A program made the position numbers and the translations under genes. From Penelope pileata (taxonomy: Eukaryota; Chordata; Aves; Galliformes; Cracidae): DNA of 64,000 nucleotides. The notes below the pieces were generated by a model. It searched no databases, was not told the DNA's origin, and was given only the letters and a program-made list of their open reading frames with translations. Position 1 is the stretch's first letter. Every line of letters begins with the position of its first letter. Shown one piece after another: positions 13,598 to 26,680 of the stretch. The stretch is from assembly GCA_013396635.1 (NCBI GenBank), contig WBMW01005513.1:483456-547455 (forward strand), in the 5' to 3' direction.

Positions 13598-14606
13598 GCA
13601 AGCTCCCAAGTCCATCTATTTGAAATAAAGTTGTATTTTTCATGCAGTCAGATAAATCTTTCCTGCTTGAAGGCAGTGGCTAGAATGCAGTGTCCTCTGG
13701 GCTAGTTTAATAGCAAGTGAGAATTGATGCTCAGTTGTGTTCTCTGATGCAAGATTGTTTATTTACTAACAATACACTGAAGTTTTACATTTGTTTTAAA
13801 TTCCTGAGGAAGTTGGGAAAACAATTTTCCTGCTTCAAAACAGTTTTTTTTAAGCTATAGCTGGAACAAAAATCTGTCACCAACTGTTAACAGTCATGCT
13901 GACTTGGCTTGACTGTGCTTTCATTTTGTTAACTGCACTAAACATCTCCAATCCACACCTCTTCCCAAAATTGTGCGTAAACAAATGATTCTATGCAGAT
14001 AATTCTAATCACTGAGCAGCTTTCTGTTTGTCCTTAGTTTGAGACAGGGGTTTAACTTGTACTATTTTTGGTGAAAGAGTGATCAGAGCTATTAGCAGCA
14101 TTGAGGTGCGATCTGGCTTGTAACAGCATGTCATTGATGTTTCCTGATGAAATGAACTGACTCAACATCTCATAGTCATTCCATGAAGTAGGAATTACTT
14201 ACCAAAAGATAGAAAATTCATACCCAACTACCTCCCAGTACTGTAACTTACGTGACCAGTTCTTGGGTACAGAGTAGTACTCTTAAATGCCATTTGTTGT
14301 TTCAACACATTCCTATTACCATTAAAATTCTTTCTAGGTTAGTCTTTATTGTACATCTTTGAACTTTTAAATTCCAAACTTTAGCCATCCTTAAACTAGA
14401 ATCTTTGTGCTTCACAACTGTTAGCAATGAAAAAGGATTCAGGTGGTTTTTTTACTTTTTAAGGTGACCCTACTATAGTTTTTAAAGGGAAAGTTGCTAA
14501 ATAAATGATCACTTAATCTCTCACACTCAATCTCCCAAATGTATTTATGAACTCTTCAGCCTATGTATTTTTTTCATGCAAGTTATCCTAATAATAATGA
14601 CAATTA

Positions 14607-14657
14607 TGTATTTTATAAATGTTCAGTGTGTGGTGACAAATAGTGTATTTTATAAAT
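14607..14657 (+). repeat. 14-bp direct repeat in ATTA-rich DNA
   Basis: tgtattttataaat occurs at 14607-14620 and again at 14644-14657. The surroundings (about 14580-14800) are AT-rich with several ATTA/TAAT cores. It may be a chance repeat in AT-rich DNA or part of a regulatory sequence. Confidence 0.5.
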
Positions 14658-17063
14658 TAATTTCAAGCTAACGCTAAATTATTATGGAATTACATATTAC
14701 ACACTTTACTACCAAAAGAGTTCATCATGATTAATGTTATTACAGTGAACAGCAAAGGAATTAATAATGATTTGCACTTATTATATAGTGGTACCAATGT
14801 AGAGAAAAGAAGGTTAGCCTAATTAAATTCCAGAAACCACTTTAGGGCTCTGCTGCATTGTGGAGGCTGGTTTTTATTTTAATTAATTCTGTATGAAAGG
14901 TTGCTCAAGTGTTCTAGCACTGTTCAGAGAGGCACCAGGAAATATTTCAGAACTGTTATATTTTTGTCCAGGATTTCGGGAGCAAGCAAGATGGAATATG
15001 TTCCATGATGAGCTCCTGCAGACTGTAAATGATGATAAATAATAAGAAACTGGAGATTCTAAGGCTTTTGAGGGATGAAGCTGAAGTGGGCTGAAGGTAG
15101 ACCTGTGTTCTGAGTGGATGCAATTGAATGGGGATCAAAACTCAGGTCTAGAAATTCATTTCATCTTATTGCAATAAGCAGAGTTGCTGGGCAATGCATT
15201 GTGGGTTTAACTCCCCTTCTGAATTACTACCCTCACACAAATGCTAGATCAAAGTTAGCTTACATTTTGCAGACATACGATTTCGTGAGGTATTGTAGTT
15301 GAACAAATGAGAAAATGTTTTTGCACGTTATTTGCTTTTTGGTCCTTTTAATTCTGTGACAAAAAAAGGTAGAAAGCATTTATTGGTAGTACTTTGACCT
15401 GCCTAATTCATTTGCAGATTCCCCTAGCTGTTGTTGAGTAATATAGATATTTCAGACTCGGATTCAAACCAACAAAAATAGTTCTGAAGAAACAAATGGG
15501 AAAATTTGCTTTGCTGCTGCTTCGACTGAAATTCTTGGAAACGTTTTTACTTTTATCCTTCTAATAGACCCGTTTGGAAATCCTTTTCAGGCTGGATTTT
15601 TCAAATCCCAATTCCCTTAAGCACATGCTTCATATATTAGGCATCTGCTTAAATTCTCTTGATTTAGAGGCATGTACTTGAGGACATGGCTGAATAAAGA
15701 AGGGCATGAGTATGTACTTAAATGCTTTGCCACTCAAAGGAATAAGCTTTTTCATTTGATCTACAGTTAACGTGAGCTAGATCACCTCTACCTGTTAATC
15801 AGTAGTCAAGACTATACCAAATCTTGCCACTAAATATACTGTTGTTAACTAAGTCAAAATTGTTTAGATATTGAAATGGGAAAGGCTACATAATACACTG
15901 CATTTCTTTTTTAATGTATTTTATGGCATTGGTTGTAAATTACATTTGCAAGTACTATGATCTCACTGCACATAGAACATGAGGGGTTCAAGACTGTAAA
16001 AATGAAAAGAGGGGTTTGATTGTTAAATTCATATATTCGGTATAACGTAAGAATGATTCAATATGTTTTATGCCCTTAATATTTTTCTTTCTATATGCAG
16101 TATACTATGTAATACATCTCTTCCTCCTTACACTAACAATTTATATTCAGGATACTCTAATGAAGTACATCTTGAGCCTCCTTTTCATGGCTAATGAGGA
16201 GACAACAAGAATTTGACTAATACTAGTACAATTACTAGAGCAGTGAAGCATGCATCTCTGATTAGACGTGATAATTTGCAAGGCTGGGCTCTTCACATTA
16301 AGTTTGCAAACAGTTTAAAAATCACTTCCTCTATTTATCCAGCTAATCTCTGTTTAACGACTCCAGGCCTGACAAAAGAAAGAGAAAATGTCTCTTAAAA
16401 TCCTATACTTCATTTATGAAGCTTGTATATAGGGCAGAAGCGTGATTTATATCAAATCTTTTCCAGAAGACTTTATGATGAAGCCCTGCAGCTGACTCTT
16501 CACAATGCAGTGATATTTGTATTCATCCTGTAACACTACAGGGTTTCCTTTATTGAGATTTTTTTCTTTGTCCACATTTAAACATATTTCTACAGTTTTG
16601 TCTCTTTTGATTCCTTTTTGTAATTGATCTTTGAATTCAGTAATTCATTGTCTGTGGAGGGTAAATATTTTTATCTGATGGTTTTTTTTGTTTCCAGAAA
16701 GGAATGGTGGAGTGACCGATGATGGTTCTAGGGAGTTCCTCATCAGTTAGCATCATCATAGGCAGTCAGGCTTGAATGAGAATGTGGCAAGTACCATACC
16801 AGATCTATGAAAAAAATAATTTTTTTGAGGCCAATTTTCCCCATCTGGATTTGAAGCTAAGTTGCCTGAAACCACAGCAGCCTCAGGTTAGAATTGTTAA
16901 TGAATTTTATTTAGCAAATGGAGTAGCTCTCGCTGTCAGTAGGTGGCACTCATCCTGAACCAGGTGTGAGAAGATCCTGCCTTAAAAGGGCAGCCAGATG
17001 CTTCAGAGGAGCCTGAAAACGGATGGTGTCGTGTAAAATTGTGTACCAGAAGGCATCGCTGAT

Positions 17064-17098
17064 AAAAAAAAAAAAATAATAATAATAATAATAATAAT
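17064..17098 (+). repeat. A13 followed by an AAT microsatellite
   Basis: Thirteen A (17064-17076) lead into a trinucleotide array of TAA/AAT units up to 17098. A-rich tails that grow into such arrays are typical of mutated homopolymers. The repetitive tyrosine and phenylalanine run in the minus-strand frame 16950-17216 is a by-product. Confidence 0.92.
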
Positions 17099-20000
17099 GC
17101 ATCCTGGGTGTGATGAAAAAGTATGAGCAGACAGCACATGTTCCAGAAGGTGCAACTGAGTTATTTGATCTTATGAATAAATTGCCAGTTGCTTTCCTCC
17201 CTGGACCAAGTGCCACAGTGTTGACTCCATATTACACAGTGACACCAGCAGATTGTAATTTCTTTCAAGATTCTCTATAAATGAGTAAAATCAGGTGCAG
17301 TATCGGGATACTGTCCTAGAAAGGCATAAAAGGTTCAGGACTGTGCCTCACATAGATCTTTGCTGGAGTATACAAGCTGATACACATTGCGATCAAATGC
17401 TCAGCCTGATGTTCAGCATATATTCAGTTCCTTATATAGCTTTCAGAGAGCCTGATCAAATGTATCTAATCTGTCTTGTTAAAGTTTGGCTCTGGGATTT
17501 CACTGTCTATTTTACTTAGAGGTACATAATAGCTTTTTTTTCCCCTATGAAAAATGGCAGCTGTTGCAAGGGTTGTGTAGAACAGACAGAAAATGTACAT
17601 AAGTTTCTTTCTGTATCTGTGGAAGCTTTTTGTGATGGGGAGGAGTTGCTTTCCTGGAGAAGTTTAGACCAACTGCATAGAGAAGACATCTTTAAAGGGC
17701 ATCTGCATCTTCCCCCTCCTCTGAACAAAAAGAAGGAGATAAAAATAGAAAACAGCGTATTTCAGCTCTTGAGGATAGCAGATTGCTAAAACTGATCTGC
17801 AAATTCCCAGTAGCAGAACATCCTCCCTAAAGACTAGGGTGGAAGGGTGGAGGCAGTGCAAAATGACATCACTTTCTAGCTGTTACTAATGTGATGGAAC
17901 CTGGCCAATACAACCTCAAAAATGGGAAAAGCAGATGAAGACTTCTCATTCTGTAGTCTCCATTGGTGGTCCTAATAGGGCAAAATGTCTGATTTCCCTC
18001 TTAGCCATTACAGAGTAACAAATTTAAGGATCAGAAGGTAATGTGAATATCTGTCATCTCTTCATATAATTATTTACAATTTTTGAAAATGAGGCTCATG
18101 CTGCATAAAGGTGTAGGATCTAAGAAAGCCATTTTTCCCTAGAGGGAAACTGGGAAGTAGCACTACAGTCACGGCTAGCTGTAAGTGTGGCTTGCTTGAA
18201 TATTCCTTTTTCGCGGTGCTATCAGAGCAGGTCTTAAATTGCTGTGTGTGCTCCTTATCATGATTACAGAATTATGTTGTTTATAAATTTCCTGCTTCTA
18301 ATCGCAACAGCAGTCCTGGGAAAGAAGTGGTTGCTTTTGCACTTGTTTGGTAGCTTGGGAAGCAGCTTATCCCACCCACGGTTGAAGATGAGGGCTTTGC
18401 ACTGGTGTTGTCATGCCATTTGGATTCTGCTTGTGATTACTGCCAAGTTTCCTCACTGCTACTTAAGGAGTAACCCCAAACGAATGCCAGATACTGCCTG
18501 TAAACTCCAAAGATGCCCGTGAAGCTTTGAAGCATTACAGACTTGCCTTTCCTTCTTTCCCGTGTCTTATGTCAGGATGCCAAACCTGAGTTTTGTGGGA
18601 ATACATGTGGTCAGGAATTTATACGAAAGATTTTAACATGAAAAGGATGACAGCACTTGAAAGGCACACTCATTTTATCTCAAAGCTAAGTCATTTTCTA
18701 AAATATTACAATAGTTGCCATGCTCACTAAAAATAAAAATGAAAGCACATAGGTGCCATTCTGAATAAACTAATAATAAAACCCTAAGTTTCTATTGACA
18801 GTTCCCTAAATTAAAATGTGTATATAGAAAAATTTTCCTTGCAAGAGTTTGTCATTGTCATCAATACAGTGGAATACTGTTCAAAGCATGCAAAGAGTGA
18901 CTGTGCCCTTATCTTTCACACAGTATTCCTGGTTTCCACAAAGCAGTAACTTTGCTCAGTGTCTCTATTCTGCTGCAGTCCACAGTGCGAAAAATCTGTA
19001 TCCTAATCATCCAGCTTAAATTTTCTGTTATAAACTACCTCCAGAGCTGTCTGTGCTGGCAGCTTGCCTGGTACCATGCTCCGCTGCACATATGTATCAC
19101 CTTTCCCTGCTGAGATCCCTCACATGGAAGGATTCGCATATCCCTGAGTTTGTCCAGGAGGAAGAAATGGTTCTGTGCTTAAGGCATTAATGTGGAGCTC
19201 TGGAAGTCTGAGCTCAGAGTTGGAGCTGCATGTCCCAGAACACATGGGGAAATCTATTTGGTAATTGGCAACAGTGTCAGAATTGCCTGTATAGAAATAT
19301 TTCCTCCTTTCTTCATTCACACAGATCATGGACTCCTTAAGGAGTAGATGGTGGTGCAGTAATCACAGAAATAGTATTTAGATTTTCCCAGGAGAGCTAT
19401 TTTTCCCCTGTGAGGAGTGTAAAAAGATTCACCACCCCAATAGGGAAACCACTGAATTCCAAGTTTACTTGGTCCCTCAGGTTATTTCCTCTTCTGAGTT
19501 GTTTAAATCTGATTTCCAAAGGATAAAAGGTTTATATAATAAACTTTGCCTCTCTTCCATTTTTGAACAAGACATGTTTCTGAATAGAGTTCTTAATCAC
19601 GTTCACTAAATATTAAAATTAAATAAAAGCTTGCCTGGAAAGCAGAGATCCTATTAGTAGTATGCTCACTGGTGGGAGTGGAAAAACAAGTATCATTTAA
19701 ATTCTTACTCAAGTCAAAAATCTACACAGGGATAGCATTGTATGAAAGTCTTCCTGTTTGAGAAAAGCATAATCTTTTAGAATTTTTGGCTTTTCAGACA
19801 ATAGAGAGTCCCCTCCTCATCTAGCTTCTTTTCCATGTGAGTTATCTATTTTCAACTAGGGAACATTAGAAGGATGTTTTTTTCCAGCTAATGCTTACTG
19901 CATGTTTAATTAGGGTGAGCTCACACTGCAGTAATATTCAGCTAAAAAGGCAATCAGCTAGAAGCCAGTGGAAACCAGATGTGGCTAGGTCCAGTGCTCA

Positions 20001-22411
20001 CGGAACAAGTAGTTCTCTGCAGACTCCTTGTCACTTCTTCCCCAGATAGGAACTGCATGCTCAGATTTACTGTTTCGAACAATTCACAGGGTTGGTGAAG
20101 ATTTAAGACCAACTGTTGTGCAGAGTCACAGTCATCCTCAAGCAGGGAATAAATAGGGATTGAGCTGTTTCTTAGATTACCATTCAGAGGAGAGCCTTAC
20201 AGAGTAGCATCCTTTTCATTTAGTTATTTGTGTTAGTCTGAAGTTGGTGCTGTCTTTTTGGAGAGTCTTCTCAGGATTTCTCTTTCAGTACCCTCAGTTT
20301 TGCTACTTCTTTTGGAAATGTGTGCAATTTTGCCACAAATGTAACTGTCCCCAGGGTATATTAAAGTGAATTTTATTGTACTTTTGTTTGTTGCATCAGT
20401 CTTTTACTTGTGTGAATACTTAGAAATTTTAATTCAGTTATCTTTTCAGTTTCCTGAACTCCTTACCTAAACCTGAAATTTCAAGTGACCTGGAATATCC
20501 ACATAGGAAGTTCTTATGGAGCTGGACATTCTTAGTTCATCTTTGCAGAGATTTGTAGCATGTTCCGATAGAGCAGCATTACAAGTTGCTATTACTACTG
20601 CTTCCATAGCAAATTACCAGGCTCTTTCATATCTAGAAGCTCTTTATGCTTGCATGTGGTTTATGCAGATACAAACAGAATTTTTTTCCGCTTCCAGCGA
20701 GTTCTTAGCCTAGATGATTTATTACTCCACAGATAGATTTTTGGGCCTATGTGCTGCTTTTGAGCTGCAAAGCCCTGGCTTATAACTGTTGGCATTTGGA
20801 AATGTATTGCTGTTGAAAATGTGCAAGATGTTCAGTGTTGTCAGAATGCAAAGTCCAGCTACAACAGAAATAGTGGTTTTGTGAGGGAGCACATCTACAC
20901 AACAAAGAGACGAAACAGCCCTGGAAGGGCTGTTCTGACATCTGCTGTCCTTTTAATGTATGAGGGGGATTTATTTATTTTTGTGTGTAATTTCCATTAA
21001 CCCTGAAAGAAGAGTTCCTTGCCATAGAAATCTTAAGGCACAGGTTGAGTTTTTTGGTCACGAAAGTTTAAAAAAAAAAATTAACTTATCCATGAATCAG
21101 GAATTCTAATGGAGAACACCAAGGCTGAAAAACAAGTGTGTTATTCATGAGTAGTATTAGACCTTTTCCCAGCCCTTTCCTGTAAATATTTGGCCAGAGA
21201 AGGGTTTGTTTTAGACCAACAGCAGCAGAAGAAAACGTTACACTCAGATTTGATATTCTGTGAGTCAGTGAAGTTGGTAACATACAGCTATATTTATCTT
21301 GTCCTGTCATTTCAAATGTACCTCACCAACACTATGGAATCATTTCTTATAGATGCTAGCAGCAGTCCTTGCTATCTCATGCCTGATTTTTTTACGCCAG
21401 ACTTGTTTATTTTAGACAGGTTGCTTCATACCCTGTTCAGAAATGAAATGTTTTTTTTGTATATGGACTTTGACAGAAATGAAGAAAAATCTCATCCATT
21501 TTCCTCAGTTGTCCTTACCTCATGTGAAGGAAAACATTCACAGCTGTCTCTAGTGTCCTTCAATGCAATATTTTTTCTCAGAGGTAGACTAATACCTGAA
21601 AATCTGCTGACATGACCACTTGCCTTCTGTGGCTCTGTAATGTCTGGACACTGGGAGAAAAAAGTCTGGTCTTGGCAAGTTTCCATTAAGCCCAGTCCTT
21701 TTAAACAAACTCTTAAACAAACTCATAACTTGCAATTTAAGTTATCAGAAAATACACCAAAGATTTTTATTGGCACTGAAATGAATCATTTTCAAAATTT
21801 TACTGGGATCTATACACAGATTTTACTGATAATCAACAAGATTTGTACTCATTAGAAAATTTTCTCCTTAGACAATTATTGTAGACAGATAATAACAATT
21901 ATTTTAAAAGAAGTATCCAATACCGGATGAGCTATTTTCCTTTATTGTTCTTCACGTCATTGGGCTTGTCTTTCCTCTGAATTAAGTATATAGGCCAGCG
22001 CTGTGTTATTGATGTATTCGTTCAGTGTAAAGTTGACTTCAATTGGTTTGAAACTCAACTGCAGCTCTAATAACCATTTTTAAGGAGTCAGCATGACATG
22101 AATATGCTACAGTCTACACAGAATGAAGATAAAACAAATGTAAACTTAGATCAGATAATTAACACATCTTAGTAAAGTACTTGTAACAAATCCCAAGGAA
22201 TTGTTCTGCATGTCTTTAAAGCAAGGAGGTTAAGCTTTGTAAACCTAATAAGGTTCCTCTTTGTCTCTTTGAAAATATCTAAACTGGAAACAGTGTAATG
22301 TTCTTTGGTTGTTTTTTTTTTCACTTGTTTAGGGCCAAGAAAATGTAAACAACAGTGGATCTGAGACTTTTCAACCTCAAACTGCATGAATTCATTCTAA
22401 CTTTAAACTTC
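17099..22411. other. AT-rich non-coding DNA, no gene seen
   Basis: No gene or repeat family recognised over about 5.3 kb. The longest frame is 141 codons (21190-21615), with no domain and low-complexity composition. Its neighbours on both strands overlap, which argues against coding. A small tandem duplication (cttaaacaaact) lies near 21700-21725. Confidence 0.55.
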
Positions 22412-22426
22412 AAAAAAAAAAAAAAA
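22412..22426 (+). repeat. Homopolymer A15
   Basis: Fifteen consecutive A, about 250 bp upstream of the CR1 copy at 22678. It is not part of that element, whose tail lies at its other end. Confidence 0.9.
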
Positions 22427-22677
22427 GGGATAAAAATTCTTCCCTGTGAGATAAAAATGCAAAAGTTAAACATTTATTTGAGAGACTAAACAGTGCAACA
22501 ATGAAGAAGTGTAGCAATGCTGAGAGAGGAAAAGGTCTTCACAAACAGAAAAAAAGATGATATATTTTCTGAATGTTATTCAGATTTTTGAGGGGAAAGA
22601 GACTTCAAGTTTTTCCACTGAATCAGATAATTGCCTTGAACATCAATCACTGCATGAAGAAGAGAGAATGTCTGGCA

Positions 22678-23387
22678 TGCTTCTTGAGAGTAGCCCTGCA
22701 GAGAAAGGACCTGGAAGTCCTGGTGGACAAAAAACTGAGCATGAGCCAGCAGTGTGCTCTTGCAGCTCAGAAGGCCAATGGTATCCTGGGCTCCACCAGG
22801 AGAGGGGTGGCCACCAGGGACAGAGAGATGATTGTCCCTCTCTACTCTGCCCTCGTGAGGCCCCATCTGGAGTACTGTGCTTAGGTCTGGGGTCCCCAGC
22901 ACAGGAAAAACATGGAACTGTTGGAGAGTCCAGAGGAGGGCCACAAAGATGCTCAGAGGGCTGGAGCACCTCTCTACAGGCTGAGGGAGCTGGGCTTGTT
23001 CAGCCTGGAGAAGAGAAGGCTGTGGGAAGACCTCATTGCAGCCTTCCAGTATTTAAAGGCAGCTTATAAAAAAGAGGGAATTCAACTTTTTACAAGCACA
23101 GATAGTGATAGGTCAAGGAGAAATGGTTTTAAGCTGAAGAAGGGAAGGTTTAGATTGGATGTCGGGGAATTTCTTTACTGAGAGAGCGGTGAGGTGCTGG
23201 CAGAGGCTGCCCAGAGAGGTTGTGGATGCCCCGTCCCTGGAGGTGTTCAAGGCCAGGTTGGATGGGGCCCTCGGCAGCCTGATCTAGTACAAGATCTGGA
23301 AGCTGGTGGCCCTGCCTGTGTCAGGGAGTTGGAACTTTATGATCCTTGGGGTTCCTTCCAACCCAGTCTGTTCTATGATTCTATGAT
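22678..23387 (+). mobile_element. CR1 LINE, truncated copy with reverse-transcriptase C-terminal region
   Basis: This is the best-preserved transposon in the window. The full element encodes a polyprotein with endonuclease and reverse transcriptase; only the part after the catalytic core survives. Translated from about 22700, it gives the family's motifs MSQQCALAAQKANGILGS, LYSALVRPHLEYC and RELGLFSLEKRRL in a single frame. That frame is broken by TAG at 22882-22884, where CAG is usual, and it is lost again near 23165-23180 in the RLDV segment. The remaining C-terminal coding sequence (PREVVDAPSLEVFKA-like) continues in another frame. The 3' end has the 'ggttccttccaaccc' motif and the octamer tail ttctatgattctatga (to 23387). 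The 170- and 103-codon frames here are CR1-derived pseudogene sequence, not host genes. Confidence 0.95.
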
Positions 23388-26300
23388 AGGAAATAGAAAA
23401 AACTCTGAGTAACCTGCAGCAGAGAAAACTGGTATCCTGGTGTGGTTCCATAATCCATGCCTAACGCTTCTAGTAGCAACTGCATTATGACTGCAGATTC
23501 AGGCAGCATACATATGTACAGCCAAACCAGGTGTTTCTAAACGAAAAAAGGATTCCGCAAGTCAAATACTGGGAGTTGAAGTCAATAGTGCCTACACTCT
23601 CAGAAGATTAGAATTAGACTAAGCATTCATTATATTTTTTTAAATTGAAGAATGTAACTGTTATCCTGATGGTAAAAAAATTTTATTATTTCCTGTGTAT
23701 CTAGGATTTTATGCCATTATGTGTTGACCTCACTTGTATAATTGGCAAGAGGGTATTCCATTAAAAGTAAAAGCTTTTTTATTTCATTTTCCCTGTATAG
23801 TTCAATTTTTAAAGTCCATCCTCCTAGTGACCAAGCACTTTCTAGGTTCACTAAATTTCTGTAGATGACTGTATATCACGGCTCCATTGTTCTGAAGTCA
23901 AACTTACTTTTTCTATTTACTTAAAGAAATGATCAGACCTTTCTTATCCAGACTGCTCATCTTCTGAGCTTGTACATATGTCAGAATAAGCCACAGTTTT
24001 CATGTGCCAGGACAAGCATTGTGTATAAATATATATCCAGTGCTTCCAGACTGAACCACAAAGTATTTTCATATTCAGGCTCTTCTCTAACTTTTTTTGG
24101 TGATAATTAGCAGCTGAGTGCATGATACCCCTACATGATAATGCTAGCTAAATTTTAATCCAATTCTCTGTGGACAGTTGTGTGCGCTAATGAAAATTTT
24201 GTCAGAATAACAACTTGCAACACTTGTTGATAGTTTGGCTAGTTGAAGAAAGGAAGAGCTGGATCTACTATGTCACTACTAGAGGTTTCTATTCAGTGAT
24301 AATAGGGAAATGCTGACACAACATCTAGTCAAAATGATACATTCAGATGTAAAACTGAGTGTTCAGATTTGGCAGAGTAGTTACCAATGAAACTTATCTT
24401 TGCAGTGGAAAGACAATGGATCTGATTCTATAGGTCCTTTGCGTTGAAAAGCAGATTGAATCTTACCACAGGTATCTGCTGCCATCGATGAATCCTTAGT
24501 TACATACTCTTAGGAGGCAGATGGTAGTTTTTTTCAATGTCTTTCAATCAACAGTGTAAGAACAGCTTGTAAAATGCTCTGAATGATGCCATGGCCGGGG
24601 GGTGTGGCATCCTCTGTGTTGGGGAGTTCCAGACATCATCCCTGTGCTCTCCTCCCCAGCTGCAGAGGCTGAGTAGAAGCTGTGATTGTACTATGGACTT
24701 CGTATGACACAGTTCTGAAAAGAGATAGTAATTAGCCTGTAACGTTTATTAGAAAAATAAATTAATCATGAGATAAACTCAGATGTTTTGATGGATAAAT
24801 GAAACTTGTAGCTACATTGTATCTGCTAGTATCATTGAAAGCTGTAGAAATTTTGCAGTCTACTTTGGAAATTCTCAGTTCTGGAATCTTTTCTCTCTAA
24901 AATGGTTCTGTGCCCTAGCTGGTTCAGTAGACCAGAGCTGTTTCAAAGGATTTTTTCTTTATTTTTCATCTGCGTTTTCAGTTTTGTTTAATTAAAGAAT
25001 ATATTTCAGTGTGTATACATCTGTGAAACAAACATAGAATCAGTACAATAGCCTTATTAAAACTTTTATAGCCTATGGAAATTTTATACTTGCATTTATT
25101 CTAGGAATGAACTACCATAATGAGACAGGACCTAAGGGTTCACACATCGTAAAATTCGTAATTTATTTTCACATGACGAATTGAAAATAAGAAACACTCA
25201 CTGCAGATTAAACTTAGAGTATCTGAACAACATTCTATGCCTCTGAATAATTATTTGCAATATACTTAACATTTTGCACAGGTGAATGCAGGATCAAATC
25301 TCTGTTCTTGGAAGAAATAATAAAACATTCCATGTTTAAAAAAATAAAAATCTCTTTTCAAGTACTTTCTTATTACTGACAACTTTCCTTCCTTTCATTT
25401 TCTCATCTGTTCCTGTTAAGGCATTTCATTCAAGTATAAACTTTCCTATACCCTGCTTTTATGGCTAATGCGCAAGAGTACAGTCACATACTCGTATGTG
25501 TAAAGTGGAGATAGGATCTAGAGGCATATTTATTAACTAGGTTTCACAGGCGGCAACAATACTTGTTAGAAGGAACATACTTTTATAGAGAGAGCCATTT
25601 ATGTTCATAAATTAGTTTGCTGGTCACTAGCTATTTGTGTGGAAGGTGCAAACTGCTATCTGATCAGATCTTAATTAAATCTAGGGAGCAGAGCACAGCC
25701 ATTCACTAGATGTCTCATGAATTCATTTCATGAACAGGAACATATTTAATACAAATACTGTACAACACATACATAAAAGGCAAAACAATTGTGCTAGAAC
25801 TGGTGAAATAGATCTTAAATTGTGTGTGGTTTTTGCTTCCAATCCATCAGCTGACAAGGGTTATGGGTAAACCTTTAACTTATGTCTGGTTGGCAGAGGA
25901 AAGTAAGAGAAAAGTTGAAGGTGTTTTAGACAAAAAGAGTTTCCTTATACAAACAAATGCCAAAAAGCAGTTTGTGGATATAGAAGTACATCTTGGTCCT
26001 TGCTTAGCTTATGCGAGTCTGATGAAAATTCTGAACCAGAAAACCCAAAGGCATCCCTTCTGTGCCACCCTAGAAGAGGCCATCTTGAGAGGATTTACCT
26101 TTGTCCAAAGATTTTGCTGCAAAAATACAACCTCTGAAGTCTCATTAGCTAGATTGCTCCAAGGTGGGGCATAGATTCGTAAGATTTGTCTCTTTTTTGG
26201 TTTGCCATGCCAGAAATTCCAAGCTCTGTCCTGAGCAGAAAGCTCCCACAGAAGCACCAGCAAGCTCAGTCTTCTCACCTGATGCCAGCAGCCAGCACTC

Positions 26301-26664
26301 CAAACTGGAGCCTGGGCTCTATCACTGCTCTGCTTCCTGCTGCATGAGTGAGGACTTACAAATGTGGGAATAGCCTCTGACTTGAGAGCAGGTCTGTCTA
26401 GAATACATCTGTCTTGGGAATCACCAAGCTTGGAGAAGATGACAGAGAATCAATGTAGCTGCAGGATCTTGAGAGCTTATTTTCTGTGGAAAACTGTTTT
26501 TGGAAACATCATGCTGTCAAATCTAATTTGTCCAAACTCGTCTAGAGCAGGCATGTTTCCTAGGAATTGGAAACTAGTTTTTGACTGGTTTCCATTATAG
26601 CCATAGTCTTATTTTTGCTCTGATTTTTATTGTCCTACTTCACTTTTCCAGATCAGCATGGTGA
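23388..26664. other. Non-coding DNA, no gene supported
   Basis: Mostly AT-rich unique DNA. A short GC-richer patch lies at 24590-24690. The 116-codon frame at 25824-26174 starts with ATG and has ordinary amino-acid composition, but I recognise no domain. An 89-codon opposite frame (26009-26278) overlaps it, and no splice or promoter context is evident, so it is not called a gene. Confidence 0.5.
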
Positions 26665-26680
26665 TTTTTTTTTTTTTTTT
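26665..26680 (+). repeat. Homopolymer T16
   Basis: Sixteen T followed by ccccag, which looks like a polypyrimidine tract with a splice-acceptor AG. No exon could be recognised downstream, so it is reported only as a simple tract. Confidence 0.88.

Larger units (their letters stand above)
8358..17063. other. Long AT-rich non-coding stretch, no gene seen
   Basis: About 8.7 kb without a recognisable gene. Contents noticed: A24 at 10072-10095; a purine-rich stretch at about 11750-11880; T14 at 13584-13597; and homeodomain-like ATTA-rich sequence at 14580-14800 with a 14-bp direct repeat (14607-14620 and 14644-14657). All reading frames are under 90 codons and have no domain. No LINE, LTR or DNA-transposon sequence was recognised. 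Confidence 0.55.

Noticed and set aside
21190..21615. 141-codon plus frame
   Set aside because: No recognisable domain, composition like translated AT-rich DNA, and frames on the other strand overlap.
22557..23069. 170-codon plus frame and overlapping minus frames
   Set aside because: They lie in or across the CR1 copy; the true CR1 frame is a different one and is broken.
25824..26174. 116-codon plus frame considered as a possible small gene or exon
   Set aside because: No known domain and an opposite 89-codon frame overlaps it. Left uncalled because a protein search is needed.
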